Program-made: the position numbers and the translations under genes
Assembly (NCBI GenBank): GCA_964582705.1
Contig: CAZOTE010000009.1
Coordinates: forward strand, 1-49,789
Source of the DNA: Alkalibacter sp964582705
GTDB taxonomy: Bacteria > Bacillota > Clostridia > Eubacteriales > Alkalibacteraceae
Direction of reading: 5' to 3'
DNA length: 49,789 bases
Notes under the pieces: model-generated
Seen by the model: the letters and a program-made list of their open reading frames with translations, nothing else
What the model was told of the DNA's origin: nothing
The model's database searches: none
Part shown: in pieces, positions 15,457 to 23,564 of the stretch
Layout of the letters: each line of letters starts with the position of its first letter
How positions within the stretch are numbered: the stretch's first letter is position 1

Positions 15457-16803
15457 ATGAATAGCAAGGAATATGTTCAATCAGTTTACAACCAAGTAGA
15501 AAAAAGAAATCCAAATGAAACCGAATTCTTAGATGCAGTTAAAGAAGTATTGACATCATTAGAGCCTGTTTTTGATAACCATCCGGAGTACATAGAAGCA
15601 GGCCTTCTCGAAAGAGTCACAGAACCTGAAAGAGTCGTTTCATTCAGAGTTCCATGGGTGGACGATCAAGGCAAGGTTCAGGTAAATAGAGGTTTTAGGG
15701 TGCAGTTCAACTCAGCAATAGGTCCTTATAAGGGCGGGCTTAGATTCCACCCTTCAGTAAATCAAAGCATCATCAAATTCTTAGGGTTTGAGCAGACTTT
15801 TAAAAACTCCTTGACAGGCCTACCCATCGGCGGCGGAAAAGGAGGATCTGATTTTGATCCTAAAGGCAAATCAGACAATGAGGTAATGAGATTTTGCCAG
15901 GCATTTATGTCTGAGCTTCAAAAGTATATAGGTTCCGATCTTGATATCCCTGCCGGAGATATCGGCGTTGGTGCCAGAGAAATCGGATACATGTTCGGTT
16001 ACTACAACAAAATCAAAAACGTACGGGAACAAGGCGTTCTTACGGGCAAAGGCCTTACATACGGTGGAAGCCTTGGAAGAACTCAAGCCACAGGATACGG
16101 CTTGGTTTATTTCACAAACGAAATGCTTCAAGATGCAGGTAAAAGCTTCAGGCATCAAAGAGTCGTCGTCTCCGGTTCTGGCAATGTTGCCATTTACGCC
16201 ATCGAAAAGGTTCAAGAGCTAGGAGGCACAGTAGTAGCATGCTCCGACTCTGACGGATACATAGTAGATGATAACGGAATCCAGTTGGACTTAATCAAGG
16301 AAATCAAGCTCGTGAGAAGAGGACGTATCAAGGAATACCTGGAGAAAGTCCCTACCGCCAAATACGTAGAAGGCTTTACAGGAATTTGGAGCGTAAAATG
16401 CGATATAGCCTTGCCATGTGCCACACAGGGAGAGCTAGACGTGGAAGCTGCAAAGGTCTTAGTGAAAAACGGAACGTACGCAGTTGCCGAAGGAGCAAAC
16501 ATGCCTTCTTCCCTCGAAGCCATCAAGGTTTTCGTAGATAACGACATTCTCTTTGGGCCAGGCAAAGCCGCCAATGCAGGTGGAGTTGCTTGCTCTGCTC
16601 TTGAAATGTCTCAAAACAGCATGAGATATTCATGGACATTTGAAGAAGTTGACGAAAAATTAAAGCAGATCATGGCTGACATCTACACAAACTCAAAGGA
16701 AGCTGCTGTAGAATACGGATATGACAACAACTTGGTTGTGGGATCCAACATAGCCGGTTTCCTAAAGGTTGCCGAGTCCATGATGGCACACGGAATAGTT
16801 TAA
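15457..16803 (+). CDS. gdhA: Glutamate dehydrogenase (NADP-specific type)
   Basis: A 448-residue hexameric-type enzyme that interconverts 2-oxoglutarate plus ammonia and glutamate. Landmarks: RVPWVDDQG, substrate region GPYKGGLRFHP, catalytic lysine region LTGLPIGGGKGGSDFDPKG, then Rossmann-type coenzyme domain with SGSGNVAIYA. The length, the phrase RVQFNSAIGPYKGG and GGSDFDPKGKSD match the NADP-dependent class I family (E. coli GdhA type) rather than shorter catabolic NAD enzymes. AAAGGAG precedes the ATG. Monocistronic, closed by a strong terminator. Actual coenzyme preference is inferred from family similarity. Confidence 0.95.
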   Translation: MNSKEYVQSVYNQVEKRNPNETEFLDAVKEVLTSLEPVFDNHPEYIEAGLLERVTEPERVVSFRVPWVDDQGKVQVNRGFRVQFNSAIGPYKGGLRFHPSVNQSIIKFLGFEQTFKNSLTGLPIGGGKGGSDFDPKGKSDNEVMRFCQAFMSELQKYIGSDLDIPAGDIGVGAREIGYMFGYYNKIKNVREQGVLTGKGLTYGGSLGRTQATGYGLVYFTNEMLQDAGKSFRHQRVVVSGSGNVAIYAIEKVQELGGTVVACSDSDGYIVDDNGIQLDLIKEIKLVRRGRIKEYLEKVPTAKYVEGFTGIWSVKCDIALPCATQGELDVEAAKVLVKNGTYAVAEGANMPSSLEAIKVFVDNDILFGPGKAANAGGVACSALEMSQNSMRYSWTFEEVDEKLKQIMADIYTNSKEAAVEYGYDNNLVVGSNIAGFLKVAESMMAHGIV

Positions 16804-16813
16804 ATTTAGAGCT

Positions 16814-16846
16814 AAAGCTCAAACCGATATGGTTTGAGCTTTTTTC
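16814..16846. terminator. Bidirectional terminator between gdhA and the PPDK_N gene
   Basis: AAAGCTCAAACC pairs with GGTTTGAGCTTT around GATAT, followed by TTTT on plus. It overlaps the stop codon of the convergent gene. Confidence 0.85.
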
Positions 16847-19394
16847 ATTTGCAGATCACCTTTTGTGAAATTATATCTGAATATAGCTCCATTTCTGAAA
16901 CATCCGCAACGTGAATCACATGTTGAAGCCCTAGGGAATTTGGCGCGATCTCACTCAGCAGATTCCTTCTATCCAGCACATATCCCGGATTATAGGACAC
17001 CTCCGGATATCCGTCAAATACGGCAGCATAGAAAATATCCGATTCCACCATATCCTGGAAGAAGTGACTTCCGTAAGAAAGCTCCGGCATGAATCCACCT
17101 ATGTTATAGGCGAGCTCGCAAATCGCCTTTACATTACAGATTTCAGCAAAGTTTACCGTCACCCCCAGCGTAGGAGTCGTGGTCCCCCATCTTCCCGGTC
17201 CCATTATCATCATGGTCTTGTCCTTGAGTTTGTTGTTTATGATCCCTACTGTTCGGGCAACTGCGTACTTGTCCTCCAGTGAAAGCTCCATGTATCCCTT
17301 CGGATCCACCAAAATTATATAATCCAGGGGCAGCCTTATATTGCCTCCCATGAAATTTCCTTTGAATGTGAAGAGGCATTTGCTTGTATCGCTTATCTCC
17401 GGCATTTCCACCGGCTCCCCCGGACCCTTCGTCTGCAGCGGACGGCACTGGACCAAGTTTATCTTGTAGCTTTCATCTTCTCTGAAGTTTGCCGTAAACT
17501 CTATGTCAACAGGATAATCATACATCGCCTCCAAGGTTGCAAGCATCTTTCTCATCCACAGAGGAAAATCCGTTTCCTTAAGAAGCTTCTCAAATCCCAG
17601 TATATAATGACTCTTGCCCTTAAGGCCCAGCTCTTTCATCTTTCTGTTCGTCTTATGATCAGGCTTTGCAAATATATCCGATCGAGTCTTTAAATCAAGG
17701 TTTATCACTTCTTCCAACGGCTTTTCCAGAAGGGCGTTTTCTTTTAAATCAAGAACATCTACTTTCCTTTGGGAAAACTTCGCTTCATCTTCGTAGTCCA
17801 ACAGCGGGGACTGTTCAGGTCTGTCAAGAGACACTATCCTGGGATAATCCCCCATGATCCTATCTACAGCTCTCGTCCCCAGTCCAAATACCAGCCTGAG
17901 CATCCCTGCATGCCTGTCTATGCTTTGATCCCAAACATAAAGATTGGAGGAATTGCCCACTCCTGCAAGATGAGGAAAGAAATAATCTCCGTGATAATCT
18001 CCAGAAACACGTTGAACCAGTATAGCCATTTGCTCGTCCTTATTAAACAATCCCCTTTTAAGCCTGTAGGCCAATGCCTCTTCCTTCATGGTGCTTGCGT
18101 AGATTTTCTTAACAGCTTCCTCAAATGCCCTATACCGTTCTTCTGGGGTTCCTTGATTGGCGCAAAAAACGCTTTCGTACTTCCCCGCAAAGGCATTCCC
18201 GAAGTCGTCTTCCAAAAGAGAACTGGACCTGACTATTATCGGAGACTGTCCGAAATATTCCAACATCTGCTGGAACTGCTCCTTGATTACCTCCGGAAAC
18301 TTTCCCTCAAGCATCCTCCCCTTAAGTTCCCTGGCATACTTGAAATATCCGCTTTCCGTCTTTTGCTTTCTTCTCAGCTTCCACCAACCGTTTTGCACTA
18401 TGTATGTATAGAAGATATCTGATCCTAGGTAGAATGAATCGTGCTGCTCCAGTATGTCTTCAAACTTTACCTCTTCATCTTCTTCAAGTATCTTTCTAGC
18501 CAGGAGCATCCCAACGGATTTCCCTCCGATAAAACCCGTGCCTATCTGCCTGAGCTGAATATTGAGAAGATCCTTTAATGTCAGATACTCATTTACCATG
18601 TCGTTTATCCGCCTGCTCCTGCCTATCATGATGTTTATTATCATGTCCTTCATCTTCTGTTGTTCGGACTCATCCATGAACAAGGCTTCTCTTGCAGAAT
18701 CGAATAGGTTTATCCAGTTGTCTTTTCTTTCAGCCTGGATGCTCGTATATGAAAATATTTCAGCGAGCTCCGCACTTGCCGTCACGGGCGTGAATTCGGT
18801 TTTTGTAGACTTGTGGGGAATAAACATCGTAGAGGAATACCTCTCCCAAACCTTCAAGGGATGTACGTAGTATTGGTTTTTTATATGGTATAAATCGAAC
18901 AAAACCTGTGTAGTCTCCCTGATTCGTGCTATCGTAGAGTAAGTGTGCTTATTTCTGAGCAAGGCAAAATAAGCCACTGTGTCAAGTTCAAACAAATATG
19001 GACAGGCAATCCTAAAAAAGTTTCCGATCATCAGATCCGAATGCCAGTAGGCCAAAAGCTCGCTTAAGCAGTCGAATACGTAAAAAACCTCTTTTCCCTC
19101 ATCTGTTATGATATCGTACACATTCGTACTGAAAGATTCAAATCCCTGGTCAGGATCAAGTTCATAATATCCTATGCCCTTAAGATCGTCTATCAAGGGG
19201 TCGTGGGGGGCAAAGTGTATATAGACAATCTTTCTTCCATCTTTTCTTGCTCTTTTTACAAATGGAGCTACATAGCCCTTGTAATCATCTACAGAATCTA
19301 CCTGCCATACTACGTTGTCTCCAAGCCTAAGCATGTCTATGGCGTTGTCGAAGCCGGTTATTCCCGTGCTGGCTCTATTATAAATCTTGCTCAT
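16845..19394 (-). CDS. PEP/pyruvate-binding (PPDK_N) protein with degenerate KaiC-like N-terminus
   Basis: About 849 residues in three parts. (1) Residues about 5-210 resemble a RecA/KaiC ATPase: STGITGFD, then LRLGDNVVWQVD where a Walker A loop would be, and a Walker-B-like VFYVFDCLSEL; the GxxxxGKT is missing, so it is probably non-hydrolytic. (2) About 285-645 is the PEP/pyruvate-binding ATP-grasp domain: FIGGKSVGML, SPIIVRSSSLLEDDFGNAFAGKYES and late VQCRPLQTKG. (3) About 650-849 is an unassigned C-terminal domain with IMGPGRWGTTTP. The phosphohistidine swivel and PEP-binding barrel of true PEP synthase are absent, so it should not be called PEP synthase. ATG at 19394 (GGGGTG upstream); a GTG at 19469 with AAGGA is an alternative. 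Confidence 0.82.
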   Translation of the reverse strand: MSKIYNRASTGITGFDNAIDMLRLGDNVVWQVDSVDDYKGYVAPFVKRARKDGRKIVYIHFAPHDPLIDDLKGIGYYELDPDQGFESFSTNVYDIITDEGKEVFYVFDCLSELLAYWHSDLMIGNFFRIACPYLFELDTVAYFALLRNKHTYSTIARIRETTQVLFDLYHIKNQYYVHPLKVWERYSSTMFIPHKSTKTEFTPVTASAELAEIFSYTSIQAERKDNWINLFDSAREALFMDESEQQKMKDMIINIMIGRSRRINDMVNEYLTLKDLLNIQLRQIGTGFIGGKSVGMLLARKILEEDEEVKFEDILEQHDSFYLGSDIFYTYIVQNGWWKLRRKQKTESGYFKYARELKGRMLEGKFPEVIKEQFQQMLEYFGQSPIIVRSSSLLEDDFGNAFAGKYESVFCANQGTPEERYRAFEEAVKKIYASTMKEEALAYRLKRGLFNKDEQMAILVQRVSGDYHGDYFFPHLAGVGNSSNLYVWDQSIDRHAGMLRLVFGLGTRAVDRIMGDYPRIVSLDRPEQSPLLDYEDEAKFSQRKVDVLDLKENALLEKPLEEVINLDLKTRSDIFAKPDHKTNRKMKELGLKGKSHYILGFEKLLKETDFPLWMRKMLATLEAMYDYPVDIEFTANFREDESYKINLVQCRPLQTKGPGEPVEMPEISDTSKCLFTFKGNFMGGNIRLPLDYIILVDPKGYMELSLEDKYAVARTVGIINNKLKDKTMMIMGPGRWGTTTPTLGVTVNFAEICNVKAICELAYNIGGFMPELSYGSHFFQDMVESDIFYAAVFDGYPEVSYNPGYVLDRRNLLSEIAPNSLGLQHVIHVADVSEMELYSDIISQKVICK

Positions 19395-19508
19395 TTTATC
19401 GACACCCCTTTTTTGCGGATTTCCGTTGATAAGTTTCTGCTTTTGTTTATATATTCCCTGATTATCCACAAACTATCCTTTTCATGGCTTTTTTGTGGAT
19501 AATTCAAG

Positions 19509-19535
19509 ATAACGGCCTGGAATCCAGACCGTTAT
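19509..19535 (-). terminator. Hairpin after metY
   Basis: A 12-bp stem with one G-U pair and a 3-base loop (ATAACGGTCTGG with CCAGGCCGTTAT on minus) lies 4 bases beyond the metY stop codon. No strong U-tract follows, so termination may be weak. Confidence 0.5.
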
Positions 19536-19538
19536 GTT

Positions 19539-20822
19539 TTATATCTTTTGTAAAGCTTGATCCAAATCACCGATAAGATCCTCTGCGCTTTCGATGCCGA
19601 TTGATACCCTTATCATATCTGGTCTAACTCCGGCTTTTAATTGTTCTTCTTCAGAAAGCTGGGCATGAGTAGTACTTGCAGGGTGTATCACCAGGGATTT
19701 TGCATCTGCCACATTGGCCAGCATGGAGAATATATCCAAGGAATTGATGAACTTTTTGCCTTCCTCGGCACCTCCCTTCAGACCAAATGTAAATATGGAG
19801 CCTACTCCTTTTGGAAAATACTTTTTGCAAAGCTGATGGTACTTGTTGTCCTCAAGCTCCGGGTAATTCACCCAGGACACCTTGGGATGACCTTTTAAGA
19901 ACTTCACGATTTTTCTGGTGTTCTCCACGTGCCTTTCCACCCTCAGCGAAAGCGTTTCAAGCCCTTGCAGCAGCAAAAATGAGTTGAAGGGGCTAATGGC
20001 CGCTCCGGTGTCTCTTAAAAGCTGGACCCTGCATTTTACGATATAGGCTGCAGAACCGAAGGCTTCAGTGTAGCTTACTCCATTATAGCTTGGATCCGGA
20101 TCTGTAACTTCACCGAACTTGCCGTTTTGTGTCCAGTCAAAATTTCCCGAATCTACTATGACGCCCCCTATCGATGTACCGTGGCCTCCAATGAATTTTG
20201 TAGCCGAATGGACTACTACATCCGCTCCAAAGTCAATTGGTCTTATAAGGTAAGGGGTGCCAAAGGTGTTGTCCACGATCAATGGGATCCCATAGTGGTG
20301 GGCGGTTTTAGCAACAGCCTCAATATCTATAAGGTTGATTCCGGGATTGCCTATGGTCTCTATGTACAAAGCCTTCGTGTTCTCATCTATCCCATCAGCG
20401 AAGTTTTTTACATGATCTGGATCTACGAATTTTACTCCAATGCCCATTTTAGGCAGAGTGTTGGCAAACAGATTGTAGGTTCCCCCATAGAGAGTGCTTG
20501 CGGAGACTATGTTATCTCCTGCTTTTGCAATGTTGAGTATCGCATATGTTATGGCAGCTGATCCCGAAGCTACAGCCAAAGCTGCTACTCCTCCTTCTAA
20601 AGCTGCAAGTCTTTTTTCAAATACATCCGTGGTAGGATTCATAATCCTGGTGTAGATGTTTCCTGCCGCCTTAAGGGCAAAAAGCTCCGCAGCATGGTCC
20701 GCATCGTCAAAGACATATGATGTAGTCTGATAAATAGGCACCGCTCTAGACCCAGTTGCCGGGTCTGGTTCCTGTCCCGCATGTACCTGTAATGTTTCAA
20801 AACTATATTTATTTTCCTGCAT
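19539..20822 (-). CDS. metY: O-acetylhomoserine sulfhydrylase / aminocarboxypropyltransferase
   Basis: A 427-residue PLP enzyme of the Cys/Met metabolism family. It makes homocysteine from O-acetylhomoserine and sulfide (or methionine from methanethiol). Landmarks: ETLQVHAGQEPDP start and PIYQTTSYVF typical of MetY, the PLP-binding lysine in HSATKFIGGHG, and the substrate-binding EQLKAGVRPDMIRVSIGIE near the end. Length around 425-430 separates it from cystathionine lyase/synthase (about 380-400). It lies 23 bases downstream of metA on the same strand, so the two consecutive steps of direct sulfhydrylation are co-expressed. Confidence 0.95.
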   Translation of the reverse strand: MQENKYSFETLQVHAGQEPDPATGSRAVPIYQTTSYVFDDADHAAELFALKAAGNIYTRIMNPTTDVFEKRLAALEGGVAALAVASGSAAITYAILNIAKAGDNIVSASTLYGGTYNLFANTLPKMGIGVKFVDPDHVKNFADGIDENTKALYIETIGNPGINLIDIEAVAKTAHHYGIPLIVDNTFGTPYLIRPIDFGADVVVHSATKFIGGHGTSIGGVIVDSGNFDWTQNGKFGEVTDPDPSYNGVSYTEAFGSAAYIVKCRVQLLRDTGAAISPFNSFLLLQGLETLSLRVERHVENTRKIVKFLKGHPKVSWVNYPELEDNKYHQLCKKYFPKGVGSIFTFGLKGGAEEGKKFINSLDIFSMLANVADAKSLVIHPASTTHAQLSEEEQLKAGVRPDMIRVSIGIESAEDLIGDLDQALQKI

Positions 20823-20845
20823 TTTTCATCACTCTCCCGATTTCA

Positions 20846-21760
20846 TTATAATTTGTCCAGATCGTAAGGGGTTTCTTGGTATACATAGTAGTTCAGCCAG
20901 TTGCAAAAAAGAAGGTTGGCATGTCCTCTCCATCGGACAATCGGCTTTTGGGAAGGATCGTCCTTGGGATAGTAGTTTTTGGGGACTTCTATGTCAAGTC
21001 CTAGGCTTTTATCCCTATCATATTCGTTTTTCAGCGTGTCCCAATCGTACTCAGAATGACCCGTTACGAATACCTGCTTGTTGTCCCTGCTTCTGACCAT
21101 GTATACTCCCGCTTCCTTAGATTCAGAAAGCAGCTCAAGCTCATCCACCTTTTCTATTTCTTCCCTTCGCACCTCAGTGTACCTGGAGTGGGGCGCGTAG
21201 TACTCGTCGTCAAATCCCCTAACCAACATCGTTGTATTGTTCTTAAGGTAGTGAGGAAATATTCCAAACATTTTTTTATCAAGGGGATACTTTTTAACAC
21301 CGTAATGGTAGTAAAGCCCTGCCTGGGCTCCCCAACAAATATGAAGAGTCGAGAACACATGGGTTTTGCTCCACTCCATGATACTCGTCAACTCCTGCCA
21401 GTAGTCTACCTCTTCGAACTCCAGCTTTTCAACGGGAGCTCCTGTTATTATCATACCGTCATATTTTTTGTCTTTGACCTCGTCAAAGGATTTATAGAAA
21501 TTTTCCATGTGATCCTTGGAGATATTCTTGGAAACGTATGTGCTGGTATTCAGCAGGTCTACTTCTACCTGGAGGGGCGTATTCCCCAACAGGCGCATCA
21601 GCTGAGTCTCTGTGACTATTTTGGTAGGCATAAGGTTTAATATGATTATCTTAAGCGGTCTTATATCCTGGTGGGCAGCTCTTTCCTCGCCCATAACGAA
21701 AATATTCTCACTCGCCAAGATATCAATCGCCGGTAAATTATCAGGTATTTTAATTGGCAT
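20846..21760 (-). CDS. metA: Homoserine O-acyltransferase, predicted acetyl-CoA type
   Basis: A 304-residue MetA-family enzyme acylating homoserine in methionine synthesis. Landmarks: LNLMPTKIVTETQLMRLLGNTPLQVE, catalytic Cys in HICWGAQAGLYYHYG, and HSRYTE / TGHSEYD with the catalytic His. The acyl-specificity loop reads GAPVEKLEF: the Glu after GAPV is the residue that in characterised MetA enzymes favours acetyl-CoA, while enterobacterial succinyl-CoA enzymes have Gly there. Acetyl specificity also fits the next gene, metY, which uses O-acetylhomoserine. Family annotation alone (homoserine O-succinyltransferase) would mislead. Follows cooT by 85 bases; no SAM riboswitch or T-box was seen in that gap. 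Confidence 0.93.
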   Translation of the reverse strand: MPIKIPDNLPAIDILASENIFVMGEERAAHQDIRPLKIIILNLMPTKIVTETQLMRLLGNTPLQVEVDLLNTSTYVSKNISKDHMENFYKSFDEVKDKKYDGMIITGAPVEKLEFEEVDYWQELTSIMEWSKTHVFSTLHICWGAQAGLYYHYGVKKYPLDKKMFGIFPHYLKNNTTMLVRGFDDEYYAPHSRYTEVRREEIEKVDELELLSESKEAGVYMVRSRDNKQVFVTGHSEYDWDTLKNEYDRDKSLGLDIEVPKNYYPKDDPSQKPIVRWRGHANLLFCNWLNYYVYQETPYDLDKL

Positions 21761-21816
21761 GCACGTTCACTCCTCGTATGTAAATAATAATCATATCGAA
21801 AAAATAAGATATATAA

Positions 21817-21834
21817 TAGATATTATAACATCTA
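21817..21834. promoter_or_regulatory. Inverted repeat between cooT and metA
   Basis: TAGAT-N8-ATCTA, 57 bases before the metA start, overlapping a TATAAT-like element on minus. It could be an operator for metA-metY; the sequence is AT-rich, so chance is possible. Confidence 0.3.
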
Positions 21835-21839
21835 ATCCA

Positions 21840-22028
21840 TCATTCCGCCAAGATAATGCTGTGATCTACAAGCGCCATTTCCTTAATATGCCCCTTGACC
21901 GTTTTTCTTTCGCCAAAAATATTTTCAAGATATACATCCTTTTCACCGGGGACGATTTTATCGACTGATTCCATTATCAGGCTTCTCTCTCCGTTGGCAT
22001 CAAGGATATAAACATTTGATTCACACAT
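21840..22028 (-). CDS. CooT family nickel-binding protein
   Basis: A 62-residue protein matching the CooT family: MCESNVYILD start, a central MESVDKIVPGEKDVYLENIFGE, and HIKEMALVDHSIIL end. CooT dimers bind Ni through the N-terminal Cys2 and were described in CO dehydrogenase maturation. The family is widespread in anaerobes without that context. It overlaps the upstream DUF3842 gene by 8 bases, so they are translationally coupled. No CO dehydrogenase lies in the window; a general nickel or RNA-related role is possible (older annotation: RNA-binding). Real despite its size, because of the family match and overlap. Confidence 0.82.
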   Translation of the reverse strand: MCESNVYILDANGERSLIMESVDKIVPGEKDVYLENIFGERKTVKGHIKEMALVDHSIILAE

Positions 22029-22446
22029 TTTTCATTCCTCCCGTAAGCTCTTTTATTATATCGATACAGTAATCTATGTAATGAGGCAGTGGCTCGCTGA
22101 TTACCCCCGCTATGTACACGTTGCACTTATTTAGGGGCACGAATACCTTTTTTGCCTCGCTTCTGGCAATCGCTCCAGCCATTTTGTCTGTTAGCTCCCC
22201 CGTCATTGAATCCGGGACCATCAGAGCTATGCTGCCGATTATTATGTCTGCCTTTTTTGCATTTACCACAATGGCATTTTCTCCCGTTCCGCCTTCATTT
22301 GCTCCGGATTTAAGCATCGCAGCAGTAGCCAGCCCATTTGTTCCCAAAGCGACTATATGAACCTTTTGCTCAAATTCCTGCCTGAGCTTTTCAATAACCA
22401 AACGGCCTATCCCGCCGCCCTGTCCGTCAACAACCGCAATCTTCAT
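22021..22446 (-). CDS. DUF3842 family protein
   Basis: A 141-residue protein of the DUF3842 family, found mostly in Clostridia. It starts with a Rossmann-like phosphate loop, VVDGQGGGIGRLV, continues with ALGTNGLATAAMLKSGANEGGTGENA and ends CNVYIAGV. This looks like a nucleotide- or dinucleotide-binding fold, but no enzyme activity is known. It is coupled to cooT (8-base overlap) and upstream of metA. GGTGG lies before the ATG. The pairing with CooT suggests a link to nickel or C1 metabolism, which is inference. Confidence 0.85.
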   Translation of the reverse strand: MKIAVVDGQGGGIGRLVIEKLRQEFEQKVHIVALGTNGLATAAMLKSGANEGGTGENAIVVNAKKADIIIGSIALMVPDSMTGELTDKMAGAIARSEAKKVFVPLNKCNVYIAGVISEPLPHYIDYCIDIIKELTGGMKNV

Positions 22447-22645
22447 TTCGCACCACCAGATCTATTTTTTCTATGTAGAGGATCAAAGCCTTGAATACTA
22501 TCGCCAACAAGCATCGAGCTGTCTTTTTATCCTGATTCCTCTATTATCGAATATTGTACCACAAACTCTTCTGATTTTGCCATACGCCGACTTCTTTTCT
22601 CTCTATTAGCCATCTCTTGAGTTTTAAACAGGATAATCTGGGTAA
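22447..22645. other. Divergent intergenic region, no gene seen
   Basis: Separates the DUF3842 gene (minus) from the glutaredoxin gene (plus). No RNA structure or coding frame stands out. The GTTAATCTTAAC repeat just downstream is listed separately. Confidence 0.5.
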
Positions 22646-22659
22646 AGTTAATCTTAACT
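22646..22659. promoter_or_regulatory. Inverted repeat upstream of glutaredoxin
   Basis: AGTTAA-TC-TTAACT, 25 bases before the glutaredoxin start codon. A small operator is possible; the regulator is unknown. Confidence 0.3.
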
Positions 22660-22683
22660 ATCCAACAAGGAGGCAACCAACAT

Positions 22684-22908
22684 ATGAAACAAGCCAAGAT
22701 TTACACCTGGGGCTACTGTCCCTATTGCCGGAAAGCAATATCCCTTTTGAAGAAAAAGGATATAAGCTTTGTAGAAATCGGCATAGACGGAGACAGGGAA
22801 AAATTTGAAGAACTATCACAACTCACAGGGCAGAGAACTGTCCCCTTTGTATTCATTGACGATGAATTTATTGGAGGATATAGCCAACTGGAGTCAAAGC
22901 TAAAATGA
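22684..22908 (+). CDS. Glutaredoxin (GrxC-like)
   Basis: A 74-residue cytoplasmic thiol oxidoreductase. Active site CPYC (residues 11-14, in GYCPYCRKAISLL), cis-proline TVPFVFID and the glutathione-binding GGYSQL: a compact class I glutaredoxin 3 type. It reduces disulfides, normally with glutathione or another low-molecular thiol. AAGGAGG lies about 10 bases before the ATG. It stands just upstream of rubrerythrin, which has its own promoter; both suit oxidative-stress defence in an anaerobe. The true thiol partner in this organism is not evident. Confidence 0.92.
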   Translation: MKQAKIYTWGYCPYCRKAISLLKKKDISFVEIGIDGDREKFEELSQLTGQRTVPFVFIDDEFIGGYSQLESKLK

Positions 22909-22915
22909 TTTTTTA

Positions 22916-22945
22916 TTGTTTGCGCTTAACTTATCGGGGTATAAT
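22916..22945 (+). promoter_or_regulatory. Rubrerythrin promoter
   Basis: TTGTTT (22916-22921) and TATAAT (22940-22945) with 18 bases between, about 50 bases before the start codon. No clear PerR box is visible. Confidence 0.55.
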
Positions 22946-22994
22946 CAAATGAGTAAGGTCAAGACCTAATCAATACAACAGGAGGATTCAACTA

Positions 22995-23531
22995 ATGAAA
23001 GAATTAAAGGGAACACAAACAGAAAAAAACTTATGGACCGCATTTGCTGGTGAGTCTCAAGCCCGAAACAAGTACGACTACTTTGCAAGCGTTGCAAAAA
23101 AAGAAGGCTATGAGCAAATCAAGTTCATTTTCGAAGAAACATCCAGGAATGAAAAAGAACATGCGAAGCTTTGGTTCAAATACCTTAACGGCATAGGGAC
23201 TACCGAAGAAAACCTGCTTTCTGCTGCTGAGGGTGAAAACTACGAGTGGACTGAGATGTATGCAGAATTTGCACAAACAGCTAGAGAGGAAGGCTTTCCG
23301 GATCTGGCAGCCAGATTTGAAGGCGTGGCAAAGGTTGAGAAGCTTCACGAGGAGAGATACAAAAAACTATTGGAAAACGTAAAGAACAAGGCTGTCTTCG
23401 AAAAGACTTCCGAGCAGGTTTGGGTCTGCAGAAACTGCGGACACGTCCATGCAGGAGCAAAAGCGCCCCAGATATGTCCTGTTTGCGACCACCCGCAAGC
23501 TCACTTCGAACTTAGAAGCACAAACTACTAA
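22995..23531 (+). CDS. rbr: Rubrerythrin
   Basis: A 178-residue non-heme di-iron peroxidase protecting anaerobes from hydrogen peroxide. The ferritin-like domain (about 1-135) contains the Glu/His ligands: WTAFAGESQARNKYDYF, EETSRNEKEHAKLW and VEKLHEERY. A C-terminal rubredoxin-like FeS4 domain (about 140-175) has two CxxC pairs, CRNCGHVH and CPVCDHPQ. Domain order and length are those of classical rubrerythrin. AGGAGG before the ATG; terminated by a strong hairpin. Electrons would come from rubredoxin or NADH-linked reductases elsewhere. Confidence 0.95.
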   Translation: MKELKGTQTEKNLWTAFAGESQARNKYDYFASVAKKEGYEQIKFIFEETSRNEKEHAKLWFKYLNGIGTTEENLLSAAEGENYEWTEMYAEFAQTAREEGFPDLAARFEGVAKVEKLHEERYKKLLENVKNKAVFEKTSEQVWVCRNCGHVHAGAKAPQICPVCDHPQAHFELRSTNY

Positions 23532-23533
23532 AA

Positions 23534-23564
23534 TAAAAGCGACCAATCAGGTCGCTTTTATTAT
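23534..23564. terminator. Bidirectional terminator after rubrerythrin
   Basis: TAAAAGCGACC pairs with GGTCGCTTTTA around AATCA and is followed by TTATTC. It also serves the convergent FtsA-like gene, whose stop is adjacent. Confidence 0.85.

Noticed and set aside
17769..18422. A 217-codon frame on plus opposite the PPDK_N gene
   Set aside because: Opposite a strongly supported conserved gene; no family similarity.
16845..19394. Annotation as PEP synthase or pyruvate phosphate dikinase
   Set aside because: Only the nucleotide-binding domain is present; phosphohistidine and PEP-binding domains are missing.
21761..21839. SAM riboswitch or T-box before metA
   Set aside because: The gap is only about 80 bases and lacks the conserved blocks of either RNA.
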